Positions 11,896 to 49,300 of a stretch of DNA of 64,000 nucleotides are shown one piece after another. A program made the position numbers and the translations under genes. This stretch comes from Sceloporus undulatus (taxonomy: Eukaryota > Chordata > Lepidosauria > Squamata > Phrynosomatidae): positions 111,486,389 through 111,550,388 of the forward strand of contig NC_056527.1 of assembly GCF_019175285.1 (NCBI RefSeq), read 5' to 3'. Below the pieces are notes generated by a model. The model did no database searches. It saw only the letters and a program-made list of their open reading frames with translations, and was not told the DNA's origin. Each line of letters begins with the position of its first letter. The first letter of the stretch is position 1.

Positions 11896-13949
11896 GGTTA
11901 CAGAGTGAAATACAATAAACATACAATATAAAATAAGATTTGTTCAGTAATTTACTCAAAGATTCCAAACTTTCTTATTGACCATATGGCTGGAACAACT
12001 TCTCAAAACCTCTGTGTGGTCCCATCTGTCCTAGTTCCTTCATATCCTTTCCCAAAGACCACATTTTCTATGAAGTTTTTCGTATCCATGACTTGCCTAG
12101 GGAATGAGCCTGTAAGTTATGCACAAATGGAGATTTAAATATATATATAGGATGGTCTATTTTCTTCCTATTTACTTCTTTCTCAGTGTGCTTTATTATA
12201 TAATTTTAGAGTGTAACCCACAAGAGTGTGGACTCTGACATGCACATTGATGCTGCTGTTTCAATAATAGCAAGACCGTGTATTGTACTATTTGGGTGAC
12301 TGGGGGCAGTGAAAATCAAATTCTGACTTCCATATTAATATTTACAAAACAAGATGATTATTACTATCTGATTATAATTCATTAAGTTTGAAATACTTCC
12401 TGTTCAACCTGAGCTTTAAACCATGATGAACCAGCAGTATTAGACACTTTAAGGATTTTTGGAGCTCATCTGGTGCCATTGTTCTCTCTGCCAGATCTTA
12501 TTGATCAGTAGCTGCACAATAACAGAGAGAAATGAAAGGTCATAGGCTTGAATGAAGGTTATGCTCTATTTTCATCCCCCACCCCCTCCAATGGATGGCA
12601 TTTCTCCAGACTGTGCCTCGGCCTTTTTGCCAGAGCTTCATTTTGGAGTGTGCCTGTCTAGATCCATCAAGGGAGCCATGAGTGATGAGAGTGGCTCCAT
12701 TCTCATAAATCCTGACATGTACAAGTCTTGTGCTAGGCTGAGTGTGCTGCACTGCCCTCAGGTTCCCAGCATAGCGGCCTTTTAAGTTGATTATGGCATT
12801 GGTCCTAATCTCAGTATCTTGAGGGTATAAATAGCACAGGAGAGATTGCTGGAAGTAGAACTGGAGCAACTGGAGTTTTCTAGATTTGGCTCATTGCCTA
12901 TACTCTTCTGACCCACTAGAATGCTGCTACTTTTACTAAACAGGTATTTGGAGTACAAGGGGCTGTACAAAGACATAGAAGTGGTTTCAACATAAGATCT
13001 TTTTAAGGAGTGTAGAGCAGGCTGTAGAGGGAGAGATCCAGATCTGAGAAAGGTGTGTTATATGTATTCAAATGATATCCTCTGCTGAAGACACAGATCT
13101 TGAGAACATACATGGGAAGATGCATTGTTGGCTTGGCAAACTGAAAGATGAGGTTATTTTCCAACAGAGGCATCCATTCTGTTATCTCTCTTCTCTCCCC
13201 CCCTCTACTTTGCTTTTACCAAAAACTAGAGATCGTACCTAGGAGTTCTAACTCTCAGTCTTCTATTTTTCTCCAGTTCTGAATAACTAAATCCTCTGCC
13301 TTTCTTGAATGTGCAGTGGAAGCTCCCACTCTCCCTATTAGCTATTCTTTCCTCTCAGAACCAGGAATAGATGCTGAGGTGTTCCTGTCCAGCTTCCCTT
13401 GCTTTTTTCACTGCCCTGTTATTTCTTGATTTTTGATTTACAGATTTCAGCACACCTTGAAAGGGGCCCTTCTGCACTCGCTTATCACCATGCCTCCATT
13501 TGCACTACAGATTATTTTATGGCTCTGAAGAAAACCATGTTGTCCAGATTGGGCTGTTCTCTGAGGTTGCGTTGCTTTGCTTGGCCTGAGTCTGCTTTAA
13601 GAACACATTTCTTGTCCCACAGGCAGTGCTAGTAGAGCTCCACCTCCATCACTTCTCCTCTTGGCATTCTAATTTGTAATTACTCATACCTTGTATTCTT
13701 TAATAACAGATTGGATCCAGCCCTCAGGTACATGACCTGTAAAGCTCCTCCCAACTTTATAACTTCCCAAGCACACCCTGTGTGGTAGTGAACTGTTGTT
13801 GCGTACAAGCAGGCTGCATTTCAGCTTACAACAGGTTGTATGTAGCTGTTGCTCAGCTCCTTCAACTGAAGGGTGGCTGCAAATCAGTGTTGTGTGGCAC
13901 TCCGTCTCCCTTCTTACTGTCCTGATGAACTGAAGACAGCAGTACAAAC

Positions 13950-14175
13950 ACGGAGGAGATAATCTTCTTAGCGCCAGTGAGGTAAATACGCTTGCTGGCA
14001 TGCAGAAACTTGGACACGCTCTGTCTCACACACACCCCGGTGGAGGCGTGCTTCCCTTACTTTCTACACACGCACACGCCCTATCCCTCCCATTCCCCGG
14101 GGGCTGCCTGTCACCTGATCCACCAGCGCTTTTGGGTCTTTGTTTCCTGGCCTGGGAGAAAGTTTTGCCTTGAAC
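13950..14175 (+). promoter_or_regulatory. SLC12A6: Probable promoter and 5' leader of the SLC12A6 b-type transcript
   Basis: The roughly 200 bases before the KCC3b start codon are richer in C, G and CpG than the surrounding AT-rich DNA (for example CCCCGGTGGAGGCG, ACACGCACACGCC and CATTCCCCGGGGG). I see no TATA box at a convincing distance. In mammals the b first exon has its own promoter. The boundaries here are approximate and the start site is not identified. Confidence 0.45.
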
Positions 14176-38000
<23,825 letters not shown>

Positions 38001-39385
38001 AGGCATGGGAGGTCTTCCTCCTGATGGACTTAGTTCTGTCAAATTGACATCTGCTTCCTGCCTGTTACCACCTGCTACTTGATCTCCCAAGAAGAGCAGC
38101 TAGCAGTGCCACACCACCTTTGCTTTCTTTTCCAGTGGCAATTGGGGGCTTAAGATAAGGTGATTTTTCTCCTTTTGGAGGAGGGAATGTTGACATTCCC
38201 TCCTATACTTCCATAAGGTTAAAGGTACATGCTAGGAACTACGTACGCTTTTAGACTTGAGTGGGAGATGGCTCAGTCTCTTGCCAAGAAATATAGGAGC
38301 TAGTGAGTCAGGTACTAATTTTGCTGGGGGTAAAAGGAGCAAAAGAGCAGGGAGAAACTCACTGCTTTGATTTTCTAGTTGCCACTGGAACTCTTCGCTA
38401 AACAAGAATAAGGCAACAGAATATTTCATCTGGATGAGCAGCTACATGCCACTGTCTATTAAGAGACAGAAAGGGGGAAGAGAGATGCAGCCTCCATTGT
38501 GCCATTCTCTTTTGGTCAGTGCCAAAGTCTTTCTCTATCTTTCCCTCAACACAAAGGGAAGGGCATTTAGAAAGATGGAGCTGACTTCCTGAGTACTTAC
38601 CCACTATCCTAGACCTTTATGGGATGTTGTATTCCCAGTTCACTGCTTGTTAAGGCATGATGGTGGTGGATGGTTGATTCATTTAGCCAGAGTAGAAGTG
38701 GCATACTGGTGAAGGAACTGTCCTGCCAGTCTTTTCCCCCTGTGGCTCTCACACTCCCTTCTAGTCAAAGAAGGTAGGAGTCTGTTTTACCCGGTGTTTG
38801 CAGATATTCTATAAAATGACTGATGAGCAGAAGAAGCTGTACTATCTAATGGTTATGTTGAGGAGGAACGTTTTCTCTTTCCTAACTTTAAAAGAGAGGC
38901 AAACAGCAGTATCTTCTGACTTGCTTAACTGTCTTTGTGCTCCTGAACAGCTATCCCATCCCAAAAATTGGGTAAGAGGGAAGTAACTCTATATCGAACT
39001 ATTAAGTGTCTCAGTGGTGAGGCTCCACAACTTGATTTGTGTGTGTGTTGAGAATGAGTCCTTCCTATCCTGACAAAAGCAAACACGGAGAAAAGGTGGT
39101 GTCCATATTGTCCCTTTCTGTTTCAATCATGGATGTCTAAATCTGCCCATGCCCTTGCTCACAAATAGTATACAGGGACCATTCCCTTGAGATAGCCTTA
39201 AAGCAGATGCATCTCTAGCCTCTCCTGTCTTATTTTTAAAGGGAATTTCACATACTTTCCTCACCTTTTTCTTTTGGGGGAGACCTTAATTTATTGGGGG
39301 TGTGACCTTGTTTACATAGCATCAAGTTGTTTGTTTTTTGCTTCCTGAATTATGTAAAGAATAAACATTTTATATATAATTTTGC
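38001..39385 (+). other. SLC12A6: SLC12A6 3' untranslated region
   Basis: Follows the TAG stop at 37998-38000. It has no open frame of note. It ends soon after an AATAAA signal at 39360-39365, which is followed by a TTTGCCTCTTTGTC U/GU-rich stretch suited to 3' end processing. The implied 3'UTR is about 1.38 kb. The end point is estimated from the signal. Confidence 0.75.
39360..39365 (+). terminator. SLC12A6: SLC12A6 poly(A) signal
   Basis: Canonical AATAAA hexamer about 1.36 kb after the stop codon, with a T-rich and TGT-bearing downstream element. Confidence 0.75.
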
Positions 39386-40267
39386 CTCTTTGTCATCCTG
39401 TAAGGTCATAGGGGAGTGTAACTTGTGGCATTCCAGACATGATTGGTCTGCAACTCCTACTGTATTTCAAAGCTGGTTACAGTAGGCTAGACTGGTGAGA
39501 GTTGCAATTTAATGTCACTTGGAAGACTTCAAATTGCCCACCTTAGTTTATAACTGGGATGGGATTCTTGCAGCCCTTGGGAATTTCACGGGAACCTCCA
39601 GAACCCTCTTCCAACTTCAGCACAAAAAAACCCACCTTCAATACCAGCAGCTCTGCAACTATTTCAATCCCCTACAACCCCCACACCAAAGGTACAACCA
39701 TCTCCATTAATGGGCACAAAAGGTGACCAGGAATTGCAACTCACTTCCAGATCATCCAAAACAGTGACTGTGGCTCTCCAGGTTCTGGACTGTGCCATCC
39801 CCCTGCTTTAGAGTAAATTGCCAGAATAAGCCAAATGCAATGGTCTAGGGAGTGTTGGGTGTGGGTGAATCAGCCATCACAGGCTAGGCTTTGATCCTAT
39901 AGTGTTTGTTCATATCACTGGTTGAAAAATCAAGTGAGGGACATAAATGCATTGAATAGCCCTTTCTCTGGATGAAACACACTTGCTTATTTTGAATTAA
40001 TTTCTGATTGCATTGATCTGCAAAGACAAATGACAATTCTTCAAGACATTATATGAGCAAACATCAGCATGCCTATAGCTCTTCTAGCCTATCTTTAGAG
40101 TTGAATATTTCAGAGGCTTTTTTTTAAAGGTAGAGATGGTATGGATAGGATCCAGATGAATGTTTGCATGACCATAGCAAGCATTTCTATGTTACATAAA
40201 AAGGAAACAAAAGCTTGGTTATTCACTGTTAGAACTTCTGGTAGCCATTCTAGGAAAGCTATGCAAA

Positions 40268-40535
40268 GAGGTTTGTGTTAGCACTTTTATTCTGCTTTAA
40301 ACAGAAGAGGAAAGGTAAAAACCCGTCAGGGTGAGCCTTCTGCCTCTCCCCATGCAGCATATCAGTCCTTTGCATTTTGTTCTTCTTGTCTCTGCATTTT
40401 TCATCTTATGTTCCACAGAACAGCAGCGTTCACTTAAGAATCGGCAGCTTTATGAGGGAATGAGGTTGAGTGAGAGAAGAACATCCGGTGATCCAGACAT
40501 CTAATGCAACACTTAGTTTCTGACACTGAGTTGGG
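40268..40535 (-). other. EMC4: EMC4 3' untranslated region
   Basis: From the TGA stop to just beyond an AATAAA read on the minus strand (40291-40286). The implied 3'UTR is about 0.27 kb. The 3' ends of EMC4 and SLC12A6 are therefore about 0.9 kb apart and do not overlap. Confidence 0.6.
40286..40291 (-). terminator. EMC4: EMC4 poly(A) signal
   Basis: TTTATT on the plus strand, AATAAA on the minus strand, about 245 nt after the EMC4 stop codon. It is the first canonical hexamer that I see downstream of the stop. Confidence 0.6.
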
Positions 40536-42714
<2,179 letters not shown>

Positions 42715-42777
42715 CGTTCCCTGCAAAAGATGCACAAACAATCCCTTGTTAAGAAGATCAGACAGCATCTAGTGCAG

Positions 42778-42940
42778 CAGTTCTCAACCTGTGGGTTGTG
42801 ACCCCTTTGGGGGATCACAGGGGTCATCTAAGATCATTGGAAAACACATATTTCTGATGCTCTTAGGATCTGAGACACCATAATTTTAAGTTTGGGGGTC
42901 ACCACAACATGAGGAACTTCAAAGAATTTTGGTCTGTTGC
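42778..42940. mobile_element. Degraded hAT element, SPIN/URR1-like
   Basis: CAGCAGTTCTCAACCTGTGG, TGACCCCTTTGGGGG and GGGGGTCACCACAACATGAG are in the order seen in the intact copy at 7058-7255. The right terminal repeat is lost. It lies in the EMC4 5' leader intron, about 60 nt upstream of the start-codon exon. Confidence 0.65.
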
Positions 42941-42944
42941 TTAT

Positions 42945-43345
42945 AGAATCATAGTTAGAAGAGACTGCAAGGGCCATTGAGCCTCTATTTAAAAACCTCC
43001 AAAGGAGACTCAACCACACTCCAAGGAAGTTTGTTCCACTGTTTAACACACAGCCCTTACTGTCAGGATGTTCCTCCTAATGTTGAGCTGGAATCTCTTT
43101 TCCTGCAGTTTGCACCCATTGCTCCTATTCTCATTGCCCTATTCTCTGCAGCAGCAGAAAACAAACTTGTTCCTTCCTCAGTATGGCACCCTTTCAAATA
43201 TTTAAGCAGGGCTATCATATCACCTCTTAACCATCTCTTCTCCAGATTAAACATACCCAGCTTCTTAAGTCACTGCTCACAGGGCATGGCTTCCAGACCC
43301 TTTGCCATTTTAGTCGCCCTCCTTTGCATATGTTCCAGGCTTCAT
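42945..43345 (-). mobile_element. CR1 LINE 3' fragment, minus orientation
   Basis: Begins ATAGAATCATAGTTAGAAGA (reverse of a CR1 3' end) and continues with GTTCCTCCTAATGTTGAGCT, CTTCTCCAGATTAAACATAC and CATTTTAGTCGCCCTCCTTT, the classic CR1 order. About 400 bp. It lies in the EMC4 leader intron. Confidence 0.85.
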
Positions 43346-43779
43346 TACATTCCCTATCACAAAGATTTGGCAAGATTTGCTCAAAAGAGGTGTGCCATTG
43401 CCCTCCTCTGAGGCAGAGAGAGTGTGACTTGCCTCAGGCCACTTAGTGAAGCCCCTACACTATTTGACCCTTACCCAGGCCTTTCCTTTTGCTTGGAGCC
43501 CAAACCTGTAAAACTAGAGAATGGACATTCCTGTCCCTCACCTGGAAATGGCTCATGTAAATTTGTAATCTTAGTCTGAAAACTATGGATGCCTTTGGAG
43601 ACTCAGGGCCAGGTTCAGAGACCAGGCAATAATCCTGAGACTACAACTATGAATGCATCTACATCCTGTTGTCGTGTGTGTTCAAGTTGTTTCCCACTGA
43701 CAGTTTTGTTTCAATTATTATTTTAAACCATTTTAACTTTTCAACTGTATTTCATTCTTTTAATAAGCAATCTATTTTA

Positions 43780-43897
43780 ATATTGTAACAATTTCTGTTT
43801 TAATGTACCACTTTTCTGTGTTTTTAATTGTTTTGTTCTTTCAATGCTGTGAACTGCTCTGGGTCCCAGTTCTGGGAAAAGAGTGGGATACAAATAA

Positions 43898-43951
<54 letters not shown>

Positions 43952-43953
43952 AG
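43780..43953 (+). repeat. LINE 3' tail with (AAT)n microsatellite
   Basis: GTGAACTGCTCTGGGTCCCA and AAAGAGTGGGATACAAATAA form the LINE tail; the AAT array (43900-43950, about 17 units) continues directly from it. A TA-starting MITE (CAGTGGGTCCTTG) follows. Confidence 0.85.
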
Positions 43954-44165
43954 TGGGTCCTTGTTATCTGCTGGGATTTGGTTCCAGGACCCCCAATGGA
44001 TAATAAAATCCATGGATGCTCAAGTCCCATTAAATACAATAGCATAGTGAAATGGTGTCCCTTATATAAAATGGCAAAATCAAGGTTTGCTATTAGAAAT
44101 TTCACTGTAGTCTTAACTCATCTTATACCAAACCAATATATACAATACAAACTTCCCGCACGTCT
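43951..44165. mobile_element. Tc1/mariner-like MITE (TTATCTGCTGGGATTTGG family), truncated
   Basis: CAGTGGGTCCTTGTTATCTG, GGTTCCAGGACCCCCAATGG and TATAAAATGGCAAAATCAAG. Family members also occur at 61813-61935 and 61960-62188. The right end is not recognisable. Confidence 0.6.
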
Positions 44166-44399
44166 ATAACAATACATGCCTTGATTTACACAGATATAAT
44201 TTTATAGCCTTATTCTTATCTCAACCTAGAGCTGCCTCTCCTATTGCAAACCATAGAATCCAACCAAATGCTTTGTTTACTGCTGCTACCTCTTGCCATC
44301 TTCTTTTTGCCATTGCCTTCCTCTGAGGCTGAGAGAGTGTGACTTGTCTGGGGACTGCAGTTTGTTTTGGATCCACAACAGCCACAACTGTATTGTTTA

Positions 44400-44506
44400 T
44401 TGTTTGTGGTGAGTGTGTGGTTTTATGGGGCATTGCATTTTATTGTATTTTAACGTTTTTAATATCGTCGTAAGCCTTGATCTCATTGGAGGCAAGGTAT
44501 AAATAA

Positions 44507-44548
<42 letters not shown>

Positions 44549-44549
44549 G
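44400..44549 (+). repeat. LINE 3' tail with (ATT)n microsatellite
   Basis: TCGTAAGCCTTGATCTCATT, GGAGGCAAGGTATAAATAAA then ATT repeated about 14 times. Confidence 0.8.
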
Positions 44550-44632
44550 GCTAGAGTTCAAATCCTAGTCACCAGAGTCCAAGTCCCAAACCGCAACACT
44601 ACTGTAGAAATAACGTGGCTTCGACACACTTT

Positions 44633-44869
44633 GGTCCGAAACACACTGCAGAAATAACCCAGTTTGGGACCACTTTAACTGCCTTGACTCAATGATAGGG
44701 AATCCTGGGAACTGTAGTTTTGTGAGACATTGAGCCTCCTCTGTCAGAGAGAGAGAGAGAGAGCTCTGGTGCCACAATGAACTACGATTCCTATGATTCC
44801 CTTGCATTGAGCCCAGGGCAGTTAAAGCGGTCTCAAAGTGGGTTATTTCTGCAGTGTGTGTTTTGGACC
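44633..44869. mobile_element. Palindromic MITE
   Basis: GGTCCGAAACACACTGCAGA at the left, TCTGCAGTGTGTGTTTTGGA then CC at the right, near-perfect inverted repeats of more than 50 bp. A (GA)n run sits in the middle. It lies in the EMC4 leader intron. Same family as 45256-45464. Confidence 0.85.
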
Positions 44870-45109
44870 TTTAACTTGCCCTGGCTCCATCCTGCACTAC
44901 CCTGGGATTTGTAGTTTGAAGGCTGAACACCTTGTAAGAAACTACACATCCCAGTCTTTTCCCATTGGATGGAGCCATGGCAGGGGTCAGTGTGGACACA
45001 CCTCATGTATGACATGAATGAATGGAATAAAGGACAGGCAGCTGCACTGGCCACAAGGATGGATTTAGGAAGCCTCTTTATCATCGTCACCACCATAAAG
45101 ATCTCTTAC

Positions 45110-45170
45110 CTCTGCTCTGGGTCTCCCCCTCCTTCTCCTGAGGTCACTTCCGCCCACTGCTTCCTGTTTC
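45110..45170 (-). other. EMC4: Probable EMC4 non-coding first exon
   Basis: The EMC4 start codon lies 6 nt after a strong acceptor (pyrimidine stretch then TCTTTTGCAG, minus strand, ending at 42721). The leader must therefore be spliced from further upstream. The best donor is GCAGAG|GTAAGA, with the exon ending at 45110 on the minus strand, just downstream of a CRE/ETS-like promoter segment. The intron would be about 2.4 kb (45109-42721). The 5' end is estimated. Confidence 0.55.
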
Positions 45171-45185
45171 CGGTGACGTCACCAG
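45140..45185 (-). promoter_or_regulatory. EMC4: EMC4-side core promoter with CRE and ETS-like motifs
   Basis: Contains a full cAMP-response-type palindrome TGACGTCA at 45174-45181 and ETS-like CACTTCCGC and TTTCCGGT, typical of TATA-less housekeeping promoters. It sits just upstream (minus strand) of the putative EMC4 leader exon. Motif identity is seen in the sequence; activity is inferred. Confidence 0.5.
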
Positions 45186-45255
45186 CCCTAGGCCCTTTTA
45201 AGTTTTTAAAACCCAAAACCATAGAATTAGAGGCATGAGAGAGCCATACAACTGT

Positions 45256-45464
45256 GGTCCAAAACACACTGCAGGAATAACCCACTTTGAGACCGCTTTA
45301 ACTGTCCTGGCTCTCAATACTATGGAATTCTGGGAACTGTAGTTTTGTGAGACATTTTAGCCTCAGCTCCTGTGCCACAATGAACTACAGTTCCCAGAGT
45401 TCCCTAGCACTGAGCCCAGGGCAGTTAAAACGGTACCAAACTGGGTTATTTCTGCAGTGTAGTC
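45256..45464. mobile_element. Palindromic MITE between the EMC4 and SDR39U1 promoters
   Basis: About 210 bp, one of a family of near-palindromic elements. The left arm has GGTCCAAAACACACTGCAG then AATAACCCA and GACCGCTTTAACTG. The right arm has the reverse complement, ending GGGTTATTTCTGCAGTG. The internal CTGGGAACTGTAGTTTTGTG is also mirrored. It has no coding capacity. It separates the CRE/ETS segment from the NRF1-type segment. Confidence 0.8.
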
Positions 45465-45588
45465 GCAGCCAGAGAAAGAGAGGCTGAGACCGGTTCTGTC
45501 CCTTGAGAGACTCTTTCGTTAGTAACTCTATCTGTTCCTCCAAATCTCTATGTTCTTGGTGGAGAGGAGGAGCCCTGAGGGCCTCAGT

Positions 45589-45598
45589 GCGCATGCGC
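45589..45598. promoter_or_regulatory. SDR39U1: NRF1-type palindrome at the SDR39U1 start
   Basis: GCGCATGCGC is the perfect palindromic core recognised by NRF1 in vertebrate housekeeping and mitochondrial-function genes. It ends 17 nt before the SDR39U1 start codon in a locally GC-rich segment with no TATA box. This implies a start site very close to the ATG and a short leader. Binding is inferred. Confidence 0.55.
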
Positions 45599-45615
45599 GG
45601 CCAGCCTTCCCAGCC

Positions 45616-46348
45616 ATGAGGGTTTTAATAGGTGAGTGCTTTAGGACTAAGGTTCAGCGGTCCATGACACACTGCAGAAATAACCCAGTTTGACACCGCT
45701 TTAACTGCCCTGGCTCAAGGCTAGGGAGATCTGAAAACTTTAGTTTTGTCAGACATTTGAGCCTGAGCTCTGGGACCACAACAACTACATTTCCCAGGAT
45801 TCCCTAGCACTGAGCCAGGTCAGTCCAGGCAGCCTTAAACTGGGTTATTCCTGCAGTGTGTTTGTGTGCTGTAACCTGTCAGCAGTACTACCCATGGATG
45901 GGAAGGGCTTCTTGTTGCTTTGCAAGTGGAACAGCCTTGCATTATTATTATTATTATTATTATTATTTTGGCAAAGAAAACAAAATTGGGTCTAAAATCC
46001 CCAAAGAGCAGAGTTGCTGACCCAAGATAATTTGCTACCTGAAGTACTTATCCTCCTTTCCACTTCTCATCCCAGTAACCAAAGCCAGCCTACTAGTGTA
46101 TGGGCACAAATAGCAACACAAGAATTGTGTTACATTACATTACAACACAAGAACGGATGTTACATAATTGTTCGCGCTTATTTTAACCTGTGTTGTTATA
46201 TTTTATTGCTTTAATTTTAGCATACATATTAATTTTTAAACATTTTTTTGTAGAATGTACGCCAATATGGCAGGTTTCTGTTTCTATTTTTGTTAACTCA
46301 GTTGTATGTACAGCACTGTGTAAACCTACAGCACTTTATAAATAAAGC

Positions 46349-46381
<33 letters not shown>

Positions 46382-49300
46382 GCAATTACAAAATAATTAG
46401 CTTCTGAGAGGGAGGTTGCTGTCTTAGCCTGTTGTCACACAAAAAATTCAAATCAAACCTTTAAGATTGATTGATTGATTTCAAAGAAAGCATTGTTAGA
46501 TTGACACCGCTTTAGCCACCATGGCTCAATGCTGTGAAATCCTGGGATTTGTAGTTTTGTGAGATATTTAATCTTTTCCCTGTCAGAGAAATCTTGGGCC
46601 ACAGCAAATTGCAACCCCTGCTCAGCCATGGAAACCCACTGGAGCAGATCACACTCTCTCAGAGGAAGGCAAAAGCAAACCCCCTCTGAACAAGTCTTTC
46701 CAAGGAAATCCCGTAATAGGTTTAGTATCATAGAGTTGGGAGAAACCGCAAAGGCCATCCAGTTCAACACCCTGCCATTTGCTCCATAAGTCTGAAATGA
46801 CTGGAAGGCACACAACGACAACAGTTAATATATACTCTGCAGACTAGGGTTCAAATGCTGTCTCGGCCATATAAACCCGTTGGCTGACCTTGGGCAAGTC
46901 ACTCTCTCTCAGCCTCAGAGGATGGCAATGACAACCCCACTCTGAAGAAACTTGGCAAGAAAACCCCATGATAGGTTTGCCTTAGGGTTGCCATAAGTCA
47001 GAATGACTGGAAGGCACACAACAACAACAATATCAATTTGCCATTTATGAAGGAGTCAGACAGTAGAAAAATTGAGGCGTTGAAGTCCAAATTGGAAGAG
47101 TCAAAGGTCTGGCATGCCTCTTCTGCCACCCTGCAAGAGGTGCCAAACCACCTCTGAGTATTTCTTGCTTAAGAAAACCCTGCCAAGCTCATGGGTCACC
47201 AGAAGTCAAAACATGACTTGATCATATGTGCAGAAATGCACACATTTCACAAGCTCTCTGCTGTGGTGATGATGAAGCAATGGAACAGAATGGAAAAACC
47301 AGTGGAATGTCAGCTATAGCTGAGAAGCCTGGAGTCACTCACTAATAGCATATTTTAACCAACTGAAATGATGAAAATATGCCTTTATTTCAAATGGGGA
47401 GCGTTAGCTGTAATTTTTGCTGTTCACTTCTACATTTTGTTTTATTGTCTGCTCAGCCGATCCCATCATTCACCATCACAACCCCCAGATACCAGCCCCT
47501 TTGGGGTGGGGGGGAATGCATGATCTTATTTATTAATTCCAAATCTGTATTTACATTAGGTGGTGGGACTGGATTTGTCGGCAGAGCCTTAACCCAGTTG
47601 CTGAAGAACCAAGGCCATGAAGTCACCCTGGTTTCCCGCAGTCCTGGAAAGAACCGGATTACTTGGGTATGTGACGTGGGTCTTGGCTTGAGCTTTGACT
47701 CTACTTGGAAGTAACACAGTCCCATCCACACTGTAGAAATAATCCAGTTTGACATCGCTTTAACTGCCCTGGCTCAATGTTAGGAAATTCTGGGAACTGT
47801 AGTTTTGTGAGACATTTAGCCTTCTCTGTCAGAGAGCTCTGGTGCTACAATAAACTACAGTTCCCAGGATTCCCTAGCACTGCGCCAGGACAGTTAAAGT
47901 GGTCTCAAAGTGGATTATTTCTGCAGTGTGGATTGGACCATACAAAGAATATATGTAAGCAGTTAGAAGATTGCCATAATCAGCATTGGCCACACCTTGT
48001 TGGGGGCCATGTTTTCCCAACCTCTGAGCAGAAGAGCTTTATACACTATTACAAAAACCTTGTGATTATGTATTTAAGTTATATTTACATCAGTTAGCCA
48101 GAACTAGGTTGGCAACGGTCAACCAGAGGACTTTTTCTTCAGTCGCCCCTAGATTGTGGAATGACCTACCAGAAGAGATTCGACTGCTCAGTACGCTGCC
48201 TGAATTTAAAAGACCAGTCTCTTCCAGCAGGCTTATCCAGATAGTTTTTAAATTGTGAATTTTAAATAATGAATTTTGAATGTGGATTGTTTTCATATGT
48301 GTACATATTATTTGTCATTAATATAAGACTTCCTGAGTGCAAAATTGTTCATTGGTGAAAAGGGCTGATTTGGAACTGTTTGGCTCAGATCTGCGTAACA
48401 GGGGAGGCTTTAAATGTTTAGGAGGGATCAACTTCTTTCCCACCTTGAATATACCCTGATCACCTCTGATTTTGAAAACTTAAGCAGGGTCAGGCCTGGA
48501 TAACATCTGGTTAACCAGGGTCAGGCCTGCTTAATAAGAGCCCACCAGGAATCTCTCTGGCTGAAATTCAGGAGCTGCCAGGCAGAATTGACAGTTTTGG
48601 CCAAGATGGACCAGTGGTTTGACTCAGTGTAAAGAAGCTTCCTTTGTTCTTATCCTGTATCATTTTCCCTATTCTCCAGGATGAGCTTTCCCGTTTGGGG
48701 CTTCCTCCCTGTGATGGTGTAGTCAACCTTTCTGGAGAAAATGTCCTTAACCCCCTTAGAAGGTAAGTCCCTTAGCGCTCAGAAAGAAATCAGGTGGTGG
48801 TGGTATTAATACGACTCTTTCACCATCTCCTTTCAACCTCTGGCTATGTTTGTACAGGTTGATTCTCCCCTATCTGGAATTCTGAAGTCTGAAATACTTC
48901 AGATTCAAAACCATTTTCATGGGTGGCTGAGATAGTGACACCTTTGCTTTCTTATGCACAAAATTATTTAAAATATTGTGTATAAAATTATCTTCAGCTA
49001 CGTACATAACATGTATATGAAACATAAATGATTTTTTCTTTGTATAGACTTGACTCCCATCTCCAAGATATCTCATTAAATATATGCAGGTATTTAAACA
49101 AAAACCACACACACACATTCAAATCTGAAATCCAAAACATTTCTGGTCTCAAAGCATTTCAGATGAGGGAGACTCAGCCTATACGGGGTCCGGAATTACA
49201 ACTAACATAACTATCTGTAATAATGTTCCCCTTCTTTCTTGTAACGTAGTACTGTATAACAAAATTACTTAGCAAAAGCAACTTAGGCTGCATCCATGCT

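Larger units (their letters stand above)
1..13949. other. Gene-poor, repeat-bearing stretch upstream of SLC12A6 exon 1b
   Basis: No gene is supported here. It holds SINEs, DNA-transposon remnants, a LINE-tail and microsatellite pair, and unique AT-rich DNA, listed separately where recognisable. It may be intergenic, or an intron of a longer KCC3a-type transcript starting outside the window. One weak minus-strand coding candidate near 1356-1545 is given under findings. The stretches 776-2308, 2725-4232, 4869-6790, 8069-9051 and 10906-13949 show nothing else that I can name apart from short simple repeats, such as (GAT)n at 11859. Confidence 0.6.
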
